A stretch of DNA of 64,000 nt from Fluviicola chungangensis. GTDB taxonomy: Bacteria; Bacteroidota; Bacteroidia; Flavobacteriales_D; Crocinitomicaceae. The notes below the pieces were generated by a model. It made no database searches and had not been told where the DNA came from. It was given only the letters and a program-made list of their open reading frames with translations. The stretch spans positions 186,001 through 250,000 of the forward strand of contig NZ_VLPL01000006.1 in NCBI RefSeq assembly GCF_007558725.1. The letters run 5' to 3'. The translations under genes were made by a program, and so were the position numbers. Positions 8,519 through 17,078 of this stretch are shown here, in pieces (the first letter of the stretch is position 1; each line of letters opens with the position of its first letter).

Positions 8519-10150
8519 ATGAATATGAAAAAAATTATTTTCACGGCAATTGTCTTGGGATTTGCTCCCAAAATAATGGCTCAAAGTGCTGTCAAAGCTA
8601 TTCCCAAAAACACACATGGTTACATTATCCTAAAGGACGTTAACAACAACATAGATTGTTGGCAAATTGACTTCTTTGAGAGAAAATTCCAAAATAATGC
8701 AGTCGCATATGTTCCACTTAAATCCGAACGAGTATGTGGAAAAGACTATCTTGGCATGCCGGATGGTATAGGTGGTGACATAACGCGTGATATCTATTTT
8801 TCAGTTTCGGGCTCCGAATCCAATGGTACGAAGCATAATTTCGATCAATTGGTTTCTACAGGAACTTTCAGTGCTTTTAACGGAACTCCGCAAACCTTTG
8901 TCAGAAGAGCGGGTGTATCTTGTGACGGTCAATCAGCCGGGCGTGCTTATGCTTACGACTTATCTATCAATGAGTTAACAACTCCTCAAAATCCAAACGG
9001 TACCGGGGGAGGTTCAGTTTTTATGGCTCCGGCATCAAGATACCAGCAAGGTTCAGTTTTTGTTCCGTTCTATGCATGTGTTGAAATTAACAATCTTCAA
9101 AATCATTTCGCCATTAATTATTCTTGGACTCCTATTATGTATCAGAGTTATTTAAATCCCAACACTACTCCTGATCCTTTACTAGTATCTCCTATTCTTT
9201 ACCCCCAGGATTTACCATCCGGAACTGCGGTTATGAACCCTTCTAACCAATGGATTAACGGCCCCTACAGAATGGTTGCTAAAAACTTAAGTCAATATAG
9301 ACCTGCTTTGGGTTCCGTAAAGAGCAATGTAGATGTTGCTACTGTTAGCCAGTATAATTTATCTGCGTACATGAACCTGGTAAACAACAGTACTGAGTAC
9401 CAGATATTATGTTCGGAAGAAGTGAAATGTCTGGGTAATGGTTTTGCGATGCAGGGAACCAGCGTGGCTCCGGGCGAATTGGACTGCCTTCCAATCAATA
9501 ATACCAATCTCGTAAATCCCACAACTAACCAATTTAGCCCGGGAACATATTTCCAGGGTATCCAGGATTGTTTTGGTGTTTATGAAGGCGGTACTTATGG
9601 CCAATGGTGGGATCAAGCACATTCGTGGGTTGAATTGGTCTATGATGTGGAAGGAAATACGCCTGGTGCGGCTTCTGGAAATGACCCGAGGTTACACATT
9701 GATCCGCTTACCGGATTTGAAACCGTTTGGGCATTTAATCAGGCTCAGGGAGTTTATATAAACAAAGGAACACTGAAACCCGGAATCTATAAATTGGGGA
9801 TGGTCTTCAACAATGGAGATTATTTTCCGCTGATGTTTGAAGTGAAAGAAACACTTCCGATTATTTCCGAATTGAAAGATTTAATGAACGTGAATTTCTT
9901 CCCGGTTCCAATCACTGGAAACAACTATTCAATGGAAGTGGAAACCGGATTTTCAGGAAAAGTGATCTACCAGCTTTTTGATAGTCAAGGGACTAAAATC
10001 TATGAAGAAACATTAGATCTTCAAAAAACGACTGGTCGAGATCCTTATACCATAAGAATAAATGTTCCAACCAATATTCCGAACGGGCTCCTTTTCAATA
10101 AGTTTATTTGCCCTGATGGATCCATTTATACAGAAACAACTATCAAATAA
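8519..10150 (+). CDS. Secreted protein with T9SS-like C-terminal domain, function unknown
   Basis: A 543-residue protein. It opens with MNMKKIIFTAIVLGF and a signal peptide ending near IMAQS (an alternative ATG two codons in). The central 400 residues have no family I recognise; they are rich in aromatic, Asn and Gly residues, carry scattered cysteines, and contain the segment GGTYGQWWDQAHSWVELVYD followed by HIDPLTGFETVW. The last 80 residues (from VNFFPVPITGNNYSME to FICPDGSIYTETTIK) look like a divergent Por-type sorting domain, so export by the type IX system and surface attachment are likely. A strong terminator follows at 10162-10196, so it is transcribed alone or with the small HTH gene. 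Confidence 0.65.
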   Translation: MNMKKIIFTAIVLGFAPKIMAQSAVKAIPKNTHGYIILKDVNNNIDCWQIDFFERKFQNNAVAYVPLKSERVCGKDYLGMPDGIGGDITRDIYFSVSGSESNGTKHNFDQLVSTGTFSAFNGTPQTFVRRAGVSCDGQSAGRAYAYDLSINELTTPQNPNGTGGGSVFMAPASRYQQGSVFVPFYACVEINNLQNHFAINYSWTPIMYQSYLNPNTTPDPLLVSPILYPQDLPSGTAVMNPSNQWINGPYRMVAKNLSQYRPALGSVKSNVDVATVSQYNLSAYMNLVNNSTEYQILCSEEVKCLGNGFAMQGTSVAPGELDCLPINNTNLVNPTTNQFSPGTYFQGIQDCFGVYEGGTYGQWWDQAHSWVELVYDVEGNTPGAASGNDPRLHIDPLTGFETVWAFNQAQGVYINKGTLKPGIYKLGMVFNNGDYFPLMFEVKETLPIISELKDLMNVNFFPVPITGNNYSMEVETGFSGKVIYQLFDSQGTKIYEETLDLQKTTGRDPYTIRINVPTNIPNGLLFNKFICPDGSIYTETTIK

Positions 10151-10161
10151 ATAGATTTCTT

Positions 10162-10196
10162 AAAAGGAGTGAAGCAAAGCTTCACTCCTTTTTTAT
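10162..10196 (+). terminator. Rho-independent terminator after the 8519-10150 gene
   Basis: A perfect 14-bp stem (10162-10175 against 10179-10192) with an AAA loop, merging into a T-run (TTTTTTATT). Confidence 0.85.
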
Positions 10197-10242
10197 TAAA
10201 GATTGATATTAATTTTATATTTTAGCCTCACAACAAGATACC

Positions 10243-11799
10243 ATGAAACACATTCTATATTCCACCTTCCTTTTTTTCTGCTTTCATTCTTTTGCACAAG
10301 ACCTGAACCTAAGCCAGCAATATTCATTTGGAGGCTCCGGATACGATCAATTATTAAAGACCATTCGTTTATCGAATGGAAACTACATTCTTGCAGGAGT
10401 TTCCAGTTCTCCCCTAAGCGGCACAAAAACGGAAGCAGGTTACGGATTAATAGATTGGTGGATCGTCTGCCTGGATGCGAATTACAATGAGTTGTGGCAA
10501 AAAACAATGGGCGGCACCCTGGATGACTACATGAGCGGGGTGAAAGAACTCAGCAATGGGGATTTATTAGTGTACGGTTTTTCCAATTCCTCGAATACCG
10601 GAAACAAACAATCCATTACACACGGTAGTAATGATTACTGGGTGGTGCGTATGACCAATTCCGGGACCGTTGTTTGGGACAAAACGTATGGTGGTAGTGA
10701 TGTGGATAATGCATCAAACTTACTCGAACTAAGTAGCGGAAATATCATAGTAAGCGGTTCTTCTAATTCACCAGTATCTGGCAATAAAACAGTCCCCTCC
10801 TATGGTTTTACAGATGTATGGGTTCTAAAATTAGATCCTGACGGCAACATCCTAACACAAGCTGTATATGGAGGAAGTAATTATGATTCTGATTATTCCA
10901 TGCTGCAATATGGTAATGATGGTTTATTTTTAGCAGCAAATTCTATATCTGGAGTTTCTGGCAATAAGACTATCCCTAACCTGGGAGGAGATGATGCCTG
11001 GATTATTAAGATTGACACCTCTTTAAATATCATCAATCAATATGTGGTAGGCGGAAATAGCGTTGATTACCCGGCATCCTTTATTCAACTGGATAATGGG
11101 AACTTTTTACTCACCTTTATCAGTTCATCCACCGCCGGAGGAATGAAAACCGAAAACGGGTATGGCAGCAACGATGTCTGGCTGGTGGAACTGGACACTG
11201 ATTTCAATGTAGTTCGTGATAAGACCATTGGCGGAAATGTGGATGAATACATTTACAATACCTACCAGCTGGACAATGGGAACATTCTGCTCCCAATCAA
11301 CACCGGTTCTGCTTCAAACAGCTTAAAATCAGAAAACAACATGGGGGCCAGTGATTCTTGGCTGGTAGTATTGGACGAGAATTGGAACATAGCCTACGAA
11401 AATACGATTGGTTCATCCGGAGCCGACGGAATAAACGAAATGATCCGAAAAAGCAACGGAGAAGTGGTCTTTTTTGGAAATTCAAATGGTGGAATCAATA
11501 ACGATAAAACATGTAATACCAATGGACAAAATGATTTCTGGGTGGTTACGGCACAGACAGACCTTTCTGTTAATTCCAACATTCTTTCAACAGAAAGCAT
11601 TTATCCAAATCCTACGGAATCCACAATCCAATTTAAGACGACAGAAATGAATAACGACCCTTATCAGGTCCTTGATATTAGTGGAAAAGTTCTTATGGAA
11701 GGGATTGTTAACAAGCAACAAATAGATCTGTCAGAATTGCATTCCGGAACATACTTCATCAGTTTAAACAACAACCAATACAAAGTCGTAAAATTATAG
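10243..11799 (+). CDS. T9SS-secreted beta-propeller-like repeat protein
   Basis: A 518-residue protein with a 19-residue signal peptide (ending HSFAQD). Residues 25-440 consist of about eight repeats of 50-55 residues with the pattern YGGSxYDxxxxxxxLxxGNxLLxxxSSS then DxWxxxLDxxxN, the kind seen in Bacteroidota propeller or delta-60-type repeat proteins. The last 75 residues are a clear type A sorting domain: SIYPNPTESTIQF, DISGKVL, LHSGTYFISL and a terminal YKVVKL. It should be secreted by the type IX system and anchored on the surface. No catalytic residues are evident; a binding or adhesion role is inference. Confidence 0.8.
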   Translation: MKHILYSTFLFFCFHSFAQDLNLSQQYSFGGSGYDQLLKTIRLSNGNYILAGVSSSPLSGTKTEAGYGLIDWWIVCLDANYNELWQKTMGGTLDDYMSGVKELSNGDLLVYGFSNSSNTGNKQSITHGSNDYWVVRMTNSGTVVWDKTYGGSDVDNASNLLELSSGNIIVSGSSNSPVSGNKTVPSYGFTDVWVLKLDPDGNILTQAVYGGSNYDSDYSMLQYGNDGLFLAANSISGVSGNKTIPNLGGDDAWIIKIDTSLNIINQYVVGGNSVDYPASFIQLDNGNFLLTFISSSTAGGMKTENGYGSNDVWLVELDTDFNVVRDKTIGGNVDEYIYNTYQLDNGNILLPINTGSASNSLKSENNMGASDSWLVVLDENWNIAYENTIGSSGADGINEMIRKSNGEVVFFGNSNGGINNDKTCNTNGQNDFWVVTAQTDLSVNSNILSTESIYPNPTESTIQFKTTEMNNDPYQVLDISGKVLMEGIVNKQQIDLSELHSGTYFISLNNNQYKVVKL

Positions 11800-11880
11800 A
11801 ACCAGGACTGGGACACTATTCTCTGCTTACTATACTTTTTGAATTTTGATCCGATAGCTATCGCGGATTGAATTTTGAAC

Positions 11881-11888
11881 TACATTTG
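11881..11888 (+). promoter_or_regulatory. -7 element very close to the polyprenyl synthase start
   Basis: TACATTTG ends only five bases before the ATG at 11894, so if it is used the mRNA would have almost no leader. Just upstream, near 11853-11868, lies a short palindrome (GATAGCTATC). Confidence 0.5.
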
Positions 11889-11893
11889 TATTC

Positions 11894-12862
11894 ATGACAG
11901 TTCAGGAGATTTTAGCACCCATCGAAAACGAAATGAAATTATTCGAAGTTCGTTTCCACGAGAGCATGAAATCAAAGGTTCCCTTACTGGATAAAATCAC
12001 ACATTACATCATCCGGAGAAAAGGAAAGCAGATGCGTCCGATGTTCTTGTTCCTGACAGCAAAAATGCTGGGTGAAATCAATGAAAAAACCTATCAAAGC
12101 GCATCGCTTGTAGAACTATTGCATACAGCAACATTGGTCCATGATGATGTGGTAGACGATGCCAACGAACGGCGTGGTTTCTTTTCGGTAAATGCGCTTT
12201 GGAAAAATAAAATTGCTGTTCTAGTTGGTGATTACATGCTTTCCCGTGTATTGCTTCATTCCTTGGAAAATGACAATGTGAGGGCGCTTCAGATTGTAGC
12301 CCGAGCTGTTCGCGAAATGAGTGAAGGGGAATTACTTCAAATTGAAAAAGCACGAAAACTGGATATTACGGAGGAGGTTTACTTTGATGTCATTCGCCAG
12401 AAAACAGCCAGTTTGATTGCAACGGTTTGTGAGTCCGCGGCGGCGTCGGTTGACCGCGAAGACATGGCAGACCGTATGCGTCGATTCGGTGAGCTGGTGG
12501 GATTGGCGTTCCAGGTGAAAGACGATATTTTCGATTACGGAACCCCTGGAAACATTGGAAAACCGACAGGAAACGATATTCGTGAACGCAAAATGACCTT
12601 ACCGCTGATTTACGCCTTACAACACAGTGATAAAGCTGTTCGCAAAGAGTTGATGAATATTGTCAAAAATCACAACGAGAAGAAAAAATATGTCCAGCGT
12701 GCCATTCAACTCGTGGTTGCAGCAGGAGGAATTGAATATGCCCACAAACGCATGATCGAACTCAAAACCGAAGCCCTGGATTTGTTAACGGATATTCCAG
12801 ATTCGGAGTCAAAAAGGGCTTTGATCGGTTTGGTGGAATATACTGTCACACGGGATAAATAA
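11894..12862 (+). CDS. All-trans polyprenyl diphosphate synthase
   Basis: A 322-residue isoprenoid chain-elongating enzyme. It has the first aspartate-rich motif HDDVVDDANERRG (DDxxD), the arginine pair after it, KTASLIATVCESAA, and the second motif FQVKDDIFDYG. It condenses isopentenyl diphosphate onto an allylic primer with Mg2+. The small residues upstream of the first motif (LVELLHTATLVHDD) fit a long-chain enzyme of the IspB/octaprenyl or heptaprenyl type that provides the menaquinone side chain in Bacteroidota. Product length cannot be read by eye. Its stop codon overlaps the inverted repeat at 12861-12935. Confidence 0.92.
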   Translation: MTVQEILAPIENEMKLFEVRFHESMKSKVPLLDKITHYIIRRKGKQMRPMFLFLTAKMLGEINEKTYQSASLVELLHTATLVHDDVVDDANERRGFFSVNALWKNKIAVLVGDYMLSRVLLHSLENDNVRALQIVARAVREMSEGELLQIEKARKLDITEEVYFDVIRQKTASLIATVCESAAASVDREDMADRMRRFGELVGLAFQVKDDIFDYGTPGNIGKPTGNDIRERKMTLPLIYALQHSDKAVRKELMNIVKNHNEKKKYVQRAIQLVVAAGGIEYAHKRMIELKTEALDLLTDIPDSESKRALIGLVEYTVTRDK

Positions 12863-12935
12863 TTGAAAAATGAAAATGGAAAATTGACAACGTTTGGATT
12901 TATTTCTTCTTTTCAATTGTTGTTCATTTTCAATT
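12861..12935. repeat. Intergenic inverted repeat, AATTGAAAA family
   Basis: AATTGAAAAATGAAAATGG at 12861 faces CTTTTCAATTGTTGTTCATT and CATTTTCAATT (12925-12935). The left arm begins at the last two bases of the TAA stop codon of the polyprenyl synthase gene, and the right arm ends a few bases before the stop of the convergent membrane protein gene at 12940. It could act as a bidirectional 3' hairpin. Confidence 0.65.
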
Positions 12936-12939
12936 CATC

Positions 12940-13248
12940 CTATTGGTCCAGCAAATCAGAAGATTGATCCCTCGGATTTCGCTCCCACTTCTTTTTCAAC
13001 AAATGTTCAACACCATATGCCACTGAAGCTGCAAACACAATTGCGGTCAATGAAAAAACAAAATCCGGTAAATCCGTGTGGATATCTGCCGTAACTATAA
13101 TTACTCCGATTAAAAAAGCAAAAAGAAATTGCGAGAACAGGAATATCGATCCTCCCAGCAATCCGTAACTCCAATGGGCCCGATTGTACGTTTTCGACAG
13201 GTTGTAATACGATTTCCAGAATAAATAAATAGGTATAATTGTTAACAT
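12940..13248 (-). CDS. Small membrane protein, unknown
   Basis: A 102-residue protein with three or four hydrophobic segments (LTIIPIYLFWKSYYN, GLLGGSIFLFSQFLFAFLIG, FVFSLTAIVFAASVAYGV) and a charged C-terminus. I do not recognise the family. The ATG at 13248 is preferred: the longer reading (to 13350) would start at TTG, overlaps the promoter of the divergent lipoprotein gene, and a perfect -7 element lies at 13266-13273. Convergent with the polyprenyl synthase gene across the repeat at 12861-12935. Confidence 0.6.
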   Translation of the reverse strand: MLTIIPIYLFWKSYYNLSKTYNRAHWSYGLLGGSIFLFSQFLFAFLIGVIIVTADIHTDLPDFVFSLTAIVFAASVAYGVEHLLKKKWERNPRDQSSDLLDQ

Positions 13249-13265
13249 CTGAATTGATTTGTCTG

Positions 13266-13273
13266 CAAATTTA
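13266..13273 (-). promoter_or_regulatory. -7 element of the small membrane protein gene
   Basis: On the minus strand TAAATTTG, 17 bases before the ATG at 13248, with a TTGG about 20 bases further upstream. It supports the shorter start. Confidence 0.5.
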
Positions 13274-13357
13274 ATCAATTGAACAGCATCTATCCAATTT
13301 TCAACCAACCGGTCGATTTCAACGTTGTGAACTGTAACGCATTTAGACAACTTTCAG

Positions 13358-13365
13358 TATCTTTA
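13358..13365 (+). promoter_or_regulatory. -7 element of the MORN-like lipoprotein gene
   Basis: TATCTTTA, one base from TAnnTTTG, 17 bases before the ATG at 13383. Confidence 0.45.
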
Positions 13366-13382
13366 CAAAACATTAAAACAAC

Positions 13383-13802
13383 ATGAAAAAAATCCTTGGT
13401 CTTATTTTAATTGCCTCTATTTCGTTAACCACGAGCAGCTGCGGAGAAGAAAAAAAAGCTCCCAAAAAAGAAACTGCTGATGACCTGGTAGAAATAAAGA
13501 ATGGAATTTATACGGAGTACTATCCGGGCAGAAAAGCCGTTAAATTCAAAGGACCTCAAGATGAGAACAGCCAGAGAAACGGACGTTGGTTCTTCTATGA
13601 TGAAAGAGGGAACGAACTCTCCATGACGGAATATGTGAATGGGAAAAAACACGGTTTTATTTTTGTGCGTTACCCAAGCGGTGCTATGCGCTACACGGGT
13701 GAATTCAATATGGATAAGGAAGCCGGGCTTTGGAAATTTTACAAGGAAGACGGATCCCTTATCTCTGAAAAGGATTATGGAAACACTGAAATTATCCAAT
13801 AA
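13383..13802 (+). CDS. YwqK/MORN-repeat lipoprotein
   Basis: A 139-residue protein with a signal peptide and lipobox (TTSSC, Cys20), then three MORN-variant repeats: NGIYTEYYPGRKAVKFKG, NGRWFFYDERGNELSMTEY, and GLWKFYKEDGSLISEKDY. This repeat class is annotated in databases as YwqK-family antitoxin, but in Bacteroidota it mostly occurs in exported lipoproteins without a toxin partner, and none is visible here. Likely tethered in the outer or inner membrane; function unknown. It is followed by dnaG 104 bases downstream. Confidence 0.75.
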   Translation: MKKILGLILIASISLTTSSCGEEKKAPKKETADDLVEIKNGIYTEYYPGRKAVKFKGPQDENSQRNGRWFFYDERGNELSMTEYVNGKKHGFIFVRYPSGAMRYTGEFNMDKEAGLWKFYKEDGSLISEKDYGNTEIIQ

Positions 13803-13906
13803 GAGAAAGCACTGTTTTAGAGAAAATTAAGCGTAAGCGCAGTTAAACTTAAGCAAAGCTTTTGATGAAAATCAAGTAACAACGCAGAAAAAGAATATAG
13901 AATAGT

Positions 13907-15892
13907 ATGTCTCGCATTCCCCCGCATATCATTGATGAAATCATGCAAACAGCTCGCATTGAAGAGGTGATCGGGGAATTTGTGAACTTAAAAAAATCAG
14001 GATCCAACCTAAAAGGATTGAGTCCGTTCGTGGATGAAAAATCGCCTTCATTCATGGTTTCCCCAGCGAAACAAATTTTCAAGTGCTTTTCTTCCGGAAA
14101 AGGTGGAACAGTGGTTAGTTTCCTCATGGAAAAAGAACACTTCTCCTATCCAGAGGCGCTTAAGTGGCTGGCAGACAAATATGGAATCCAGGTCCCGGAA
14201 GATAAACCGCAAACAGCAGAAGAAATAGCTGCCGTTACCGAACGCGAAAGTTTATACATCATTAATGAATTTGCCAAGGAACACTTCATGCACAACATGC
14301 ATGAGATTCCTGAAGGTCAGAATATCGGTCTCTCCTACTTCGAGGAACGTGGATTTCGTGCAGATATCATCAAAAAATTCCAATTGGGGTACTGTTTGAA
14401 TTCGGGAGATGATTTCACCAAAGCCGCCTTAAAGAAAGGATACAAGCTGGAATACCTTGAATCCGTTGGATTGACCAGAACCAAGGAAGAGCGCAGTTTC
14501 GATTTCTTCCGTGGCCGTGTCATGTTCCCGATCCATTCTATTTCGGGGCGGGTTTTGGGATTTGGGGGACGAACGCTGATTACCGACAATAAAAAAGTAG
14601 CCAAATACTTCAATTCTCCGGAAAGTATCATTTACAACAAGAGCGAAATCTTGTATGGACTTTACTTCGCAAAAGGAGATATCGTCAAATACGACAACTG
14701 TTTCCTCTGTGAAGGATACACAGATGTCATTTCAATGCACCAGGCCGGGGTTGCCAATTCGGTGGCTTCTTCCGGAACTTCCCTAACAAAGGAACAAATC
14801 CGCTTAATCAAGCGGTATACGCAAAACATCACAATCCTTTACGATGGAGATGCTGCCGGAATCAAAGCATCTTTCCGCGGAATCGACCTCATCTTGGAGG
14901 AAGGAATGAATGTAAAAGTAGTCCTTTTCCCGGATGGCGATGATCCCGATTCTTACTCCAAAAAAGTAAGCACTACGGAATTGATGGATTTCATCAAAGC
15001 CAATACGCAGGATTTTGTGAGTTTCAAAACCTCTCTCTTGCTTGCCGAAGGAAACAATGACCCGCTGCAAAAAGCACAAATTATCCGCGATGTGGTACAA
15101 TCCATTTCATTGATCCCGGACCAGATTACCCGTTCGGTTTTCACTACGGAAATTGCACGCGTTTTCGGGTTTGATGAAAGCATTGTCATCAACGAGCTGA
15201 ACAAACTGCGTAAAAACCAGATTTCGAAAGAGTTAGACGAACCGATGATCGCGTCGAATCCTTCACTGACAGACACATTTACCGAGCCGACTCCACAGCA
15301 AATCACAGCTACGGAAGTTAAGTTACCTTACGCCCGCGAAGAGTATGAATTAATCCGGGTATTGATAAAATACGGTGTTTTTGCTATCACTACCGAACAC
15401 ATCGATGAACATGGATTAGCTCATACGGTGGAAGTCAGTGTCGCAGAATTGATCAACCACGAACTGGCAAAAGACGAATTAACTTTCCAGTTCCCTCTCT
15501 TCCAGGAAATTTATCAGCAAATTGTTGATGGTTTGGCATCCAAAACACTCTTTAAAGTTTCATTTTGGTTAAGACATGAAAATCCGGAAATTGTGCAGTT
15601 AATTACTGAAATTGAAACCGAACAATATGAATTGAGTCCGCAGTGGCTCTTAAAATATAGCGTGGATACCAACCGCGAAATTGACAAGCTGAAAAGCACG
15701 GTCATGAACGCTATTTATGCTTTCAAGAAGCTGCGGGTCATGCAGCGTATAGAGCAAATTCAAAAAGAACTGAATGAGCTTGCCGATACTATTACGGAAG
15801 AGCAATTCCAGGACTTACTGTCCGAGCAAATCGTTTTGGAACGCGTTAAGATGTCTATCGCAGGTAAGTTGAACCAAACCATTATTCACTAA
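13907..15892 (+). CDS. dnaG: DNA primase DnaG with degenerate zinc finger
   Basis: A 661-residue primase that makes RNA primers for replication with the replicative helicase. The N-terminal zinc-binding domain keeps its sequence frame (GLSPFVDEKSPSF and QIFKCFSSGKGG) but three of the four CHC2 ligands are replaced: Ser39, Val42 and Ser63, with only Cys60 left, so zinc should not bind. The TOPRIM/RNA polymerase core is intact: FLCEGYTDVISMHQAG (catalytic Glu), ILYDGDAAGIKAS (Asp pair) and DGDDPDSY. The C-terminal third (from about 430) is the helicase-binding region. I recall the same loss in other Flavobacteriia, so the protein is probably functional. The MscS gene starts two bases after the stop. 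Confidence 0.95.
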   Translation: MSRIPPHIIDEIMQTARIEEVIGEFVNLKKSGSNLKGLSPFVDEKSPSFMVSPAKQIFKCFSSGKGGTVVSFLMEKEHFSYPEALKWLADKYGIQVPEDKPQTAEEIAAVTERESLYIINEFAKEHFMHNMHEIPEGQNIGLSYFEERGFRADIIKKFQLGYCLNSGDDFTKAALKKGYKLEYLESVGLTRTKEERSFDFFRGRVMFPIHSISGRVLGFGGRTLITDNKKVAKYFNSPESIIYNKSEILYGLYFAKGDIVKYDNCFLCEGYTDVISMHQAGVANSVASSGTSLTKEQIRLIKRYTQNITILYDGDAAGIKASFRGIDLILEEGMNVKVVLFPDGDDPDSYSKKVSTTELMDFIKANTQDFVSFKTSLLLAEGNNDPLQKAQIIRDVVQSISLIPDQITRSVFTTEIARVFGFDESIVINELNKLRKNQISKELDEPMIASNPSLTDTFTEPTPQQITATEVKLPYAREEYELIRVLIKYGVFAITTEHIDEHGLAHTVEVSVAELINHELAKDELTFQFPLFQEIYQQIVDGLASKTLFKVSFWLRHENPEIVQLITEIETEQYELSPQWLLKYSVDTNREIDKLKSTVMNAIYAFKKLRVMQRIEQIQKELNELADTITEEQFQDLLSEQIVLERVKMSIAGKLNQTIIH

Positions 15893-15894
15893 GC

Positions 15895-17010
15895 ATGTTA
15901 GAAACCCAATTCACGCTTGGTTTGATCAAGGTTTGTTATTTGAACATCCTCATTATTGCGATTTCGTTCTTTTTGGCATACGTCGCAAAAAAAATCATTT
16001 ACCGTTCGGTAAAGCATTACCTGACTTCCGCAAATATTCATCTGGAAGGACGAAAAGCAACCTGGCTAAAGCTCTTAAGCCAAAGCGGATTTGCATTGGC
16101 TGCTTATGTTTCCGTGAAGTGTTTCAATATCAACAACGAAGGAGTGACTTTCAAAGAATTCCTCGATAATCACTTTATTGATACTCCCAGGATCAAAGTA
16201 AGCTTTGAAAATGTCATTTATGTCATTTTAATTATTTTCGGGGCACGAGTCGTGCTAAACGTGATTCGTTTGTTCATTCAACGCCGGTTTAAACGGCATA
16301 AAATGTCGGAGATCGGGACAGAATATGTCTATACGCAAGTAGCTAAATACGTGATCAATGTCCTGGCGTTCTTCTGCATTCTGGTTGCCTTGGACGTGGA
16401 TGCAACATTATTCCTGGGAGGTTCGGCTGCTTTATTGGTCGGATTGGGTCTTGGATTACAGGATGTTTTCAAAGACATGTTCTCCGGTTTCGTCTTACTT
16501 TTTGAAGGAAGTATCCGGGTTGGAGACGTAGTGGAATTCAATGATGGAAAGTCCTCTGAAGCCATTGTGGCAAAGATTATCCGGATCAATGTGCGTACGA
16601 CCCAGATCGAAACACGGGATGGCAATGTCCTCATCGTTCCCAACACGAAACTAACCCAGGAATACATTGAGAACTGGAGCCATGGAAGTACACTCTCCCG
16701 TTTCCGGCTTCCGGTAACTGTTGCTTATGGAAGTGATACGCATTTAGTAAGTGAGCTCCTGAAACAGGCGGTGCTGAGTCATCCGAAAGTACACAAAACA
16801 AAAGGCGTTGATGTGCGCCTGAATGATTTCGGGGAAAACGGTCTTCAAATGGAAGTTATGTTCTGGGCGGATCAAAGCTGGGATATCAATGTGTATAAAT
16901 CCGAGATCCGTTTTGAGATTGACCGGCTATTCCGTCATTACAAAATTTCAATTCCTTACCCGCAAAGGGATATGCGGATTATACAATCTTCCGGTGAAAT
17001 GAAAGACTAA
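15895..17010 (+). CDS. MscS-family mechanosensitive channel
   Basis: A 371-residue inner-membrane channel. Four N-terminal hydrophobic segments (near 10-30, 58-78, 103-125, 145-165) are followed by the pore helix signature FLGGSAALLVGLGLGLQDVF and the beta domain (FKDMFSGFVLLFEGSIRVGD, then VVEFNDG), and an alpha/beta C-terminus ending IPYPQRDMRI. It opens under membrane tension on hypo-osmotic shock. It starts two bases after dnaG, so they are probably cotranscribed. Its stop lies within an AGTC/AAGAC repeat. Confidence 0.92.
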   Translation: MLETQFTLGLIKVCYLNILIIAISFFLAYVAKKIIYRSVKHYLTSANIHLEGRKATWLKLLSQSGFALAAYVSVKCFNINNEGVTFKEFLDNHFIDTPRIKVSFENVIYVILIIFGARVVLNVIRLFIQRRFKRHKMSEIGTEYVYTQVAKYVINVLAFFCILVALDVDATLFLGGSAALLVGLGLGLQDVFKDMFSGFVLLFEGSIRVGDVVEFNDGKSSEAIVAKIIRINVRTTQIETRDGNVLIVPNTKLTQEYIENWSHGSTLSRFRLPVTVAYGSDTHLVSELLKQAVLSHPKVHKTKGVDVRLNDFGENGLQMEVMFWADQSWDINVYKSEIRFEIDRLFRHYKISIPYPQRDMRIIQSSGEMKD

Positions 17011-17060
17011 AGACAAATTTAGTCTTGAGTCTTATGTCTATAGTCTTATGTCTTTCTTGT
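17006..17060. repeat. AGTC/AAGAC repeat after the MscS gene
   Basis: GACTAAAGAC (containing the TAA stop of the MscS gene) is followed by TTTAGTCTTGAGTC in inverse orientation and a near-perfect direct repeat of GTCTTATGTC (17030 and 17044). It resembles the outer arms of the element at 4684-4784 and the words after rlmN. Confidence 0.5.
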
Positions 17061-17064
17061 TTCC

Positions 17065-17072
17065 TATATTTG
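17065..17072 (+). promoter_or_regulatory. -7 element of ppa
   Basis: TATATTTG, perfect consensus, seven bases before the ATG at 17079; the leader would be very short. Confidence 0.55.
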
Positions 17073-17078
17073 CACCCT

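Noticed and set aside
13383-13802. Antitoxin role of the YwqK-type lipoprotein
   Set aside because: No toxin gene nearby, and a lipobox places the protein outside the cytoplasm.
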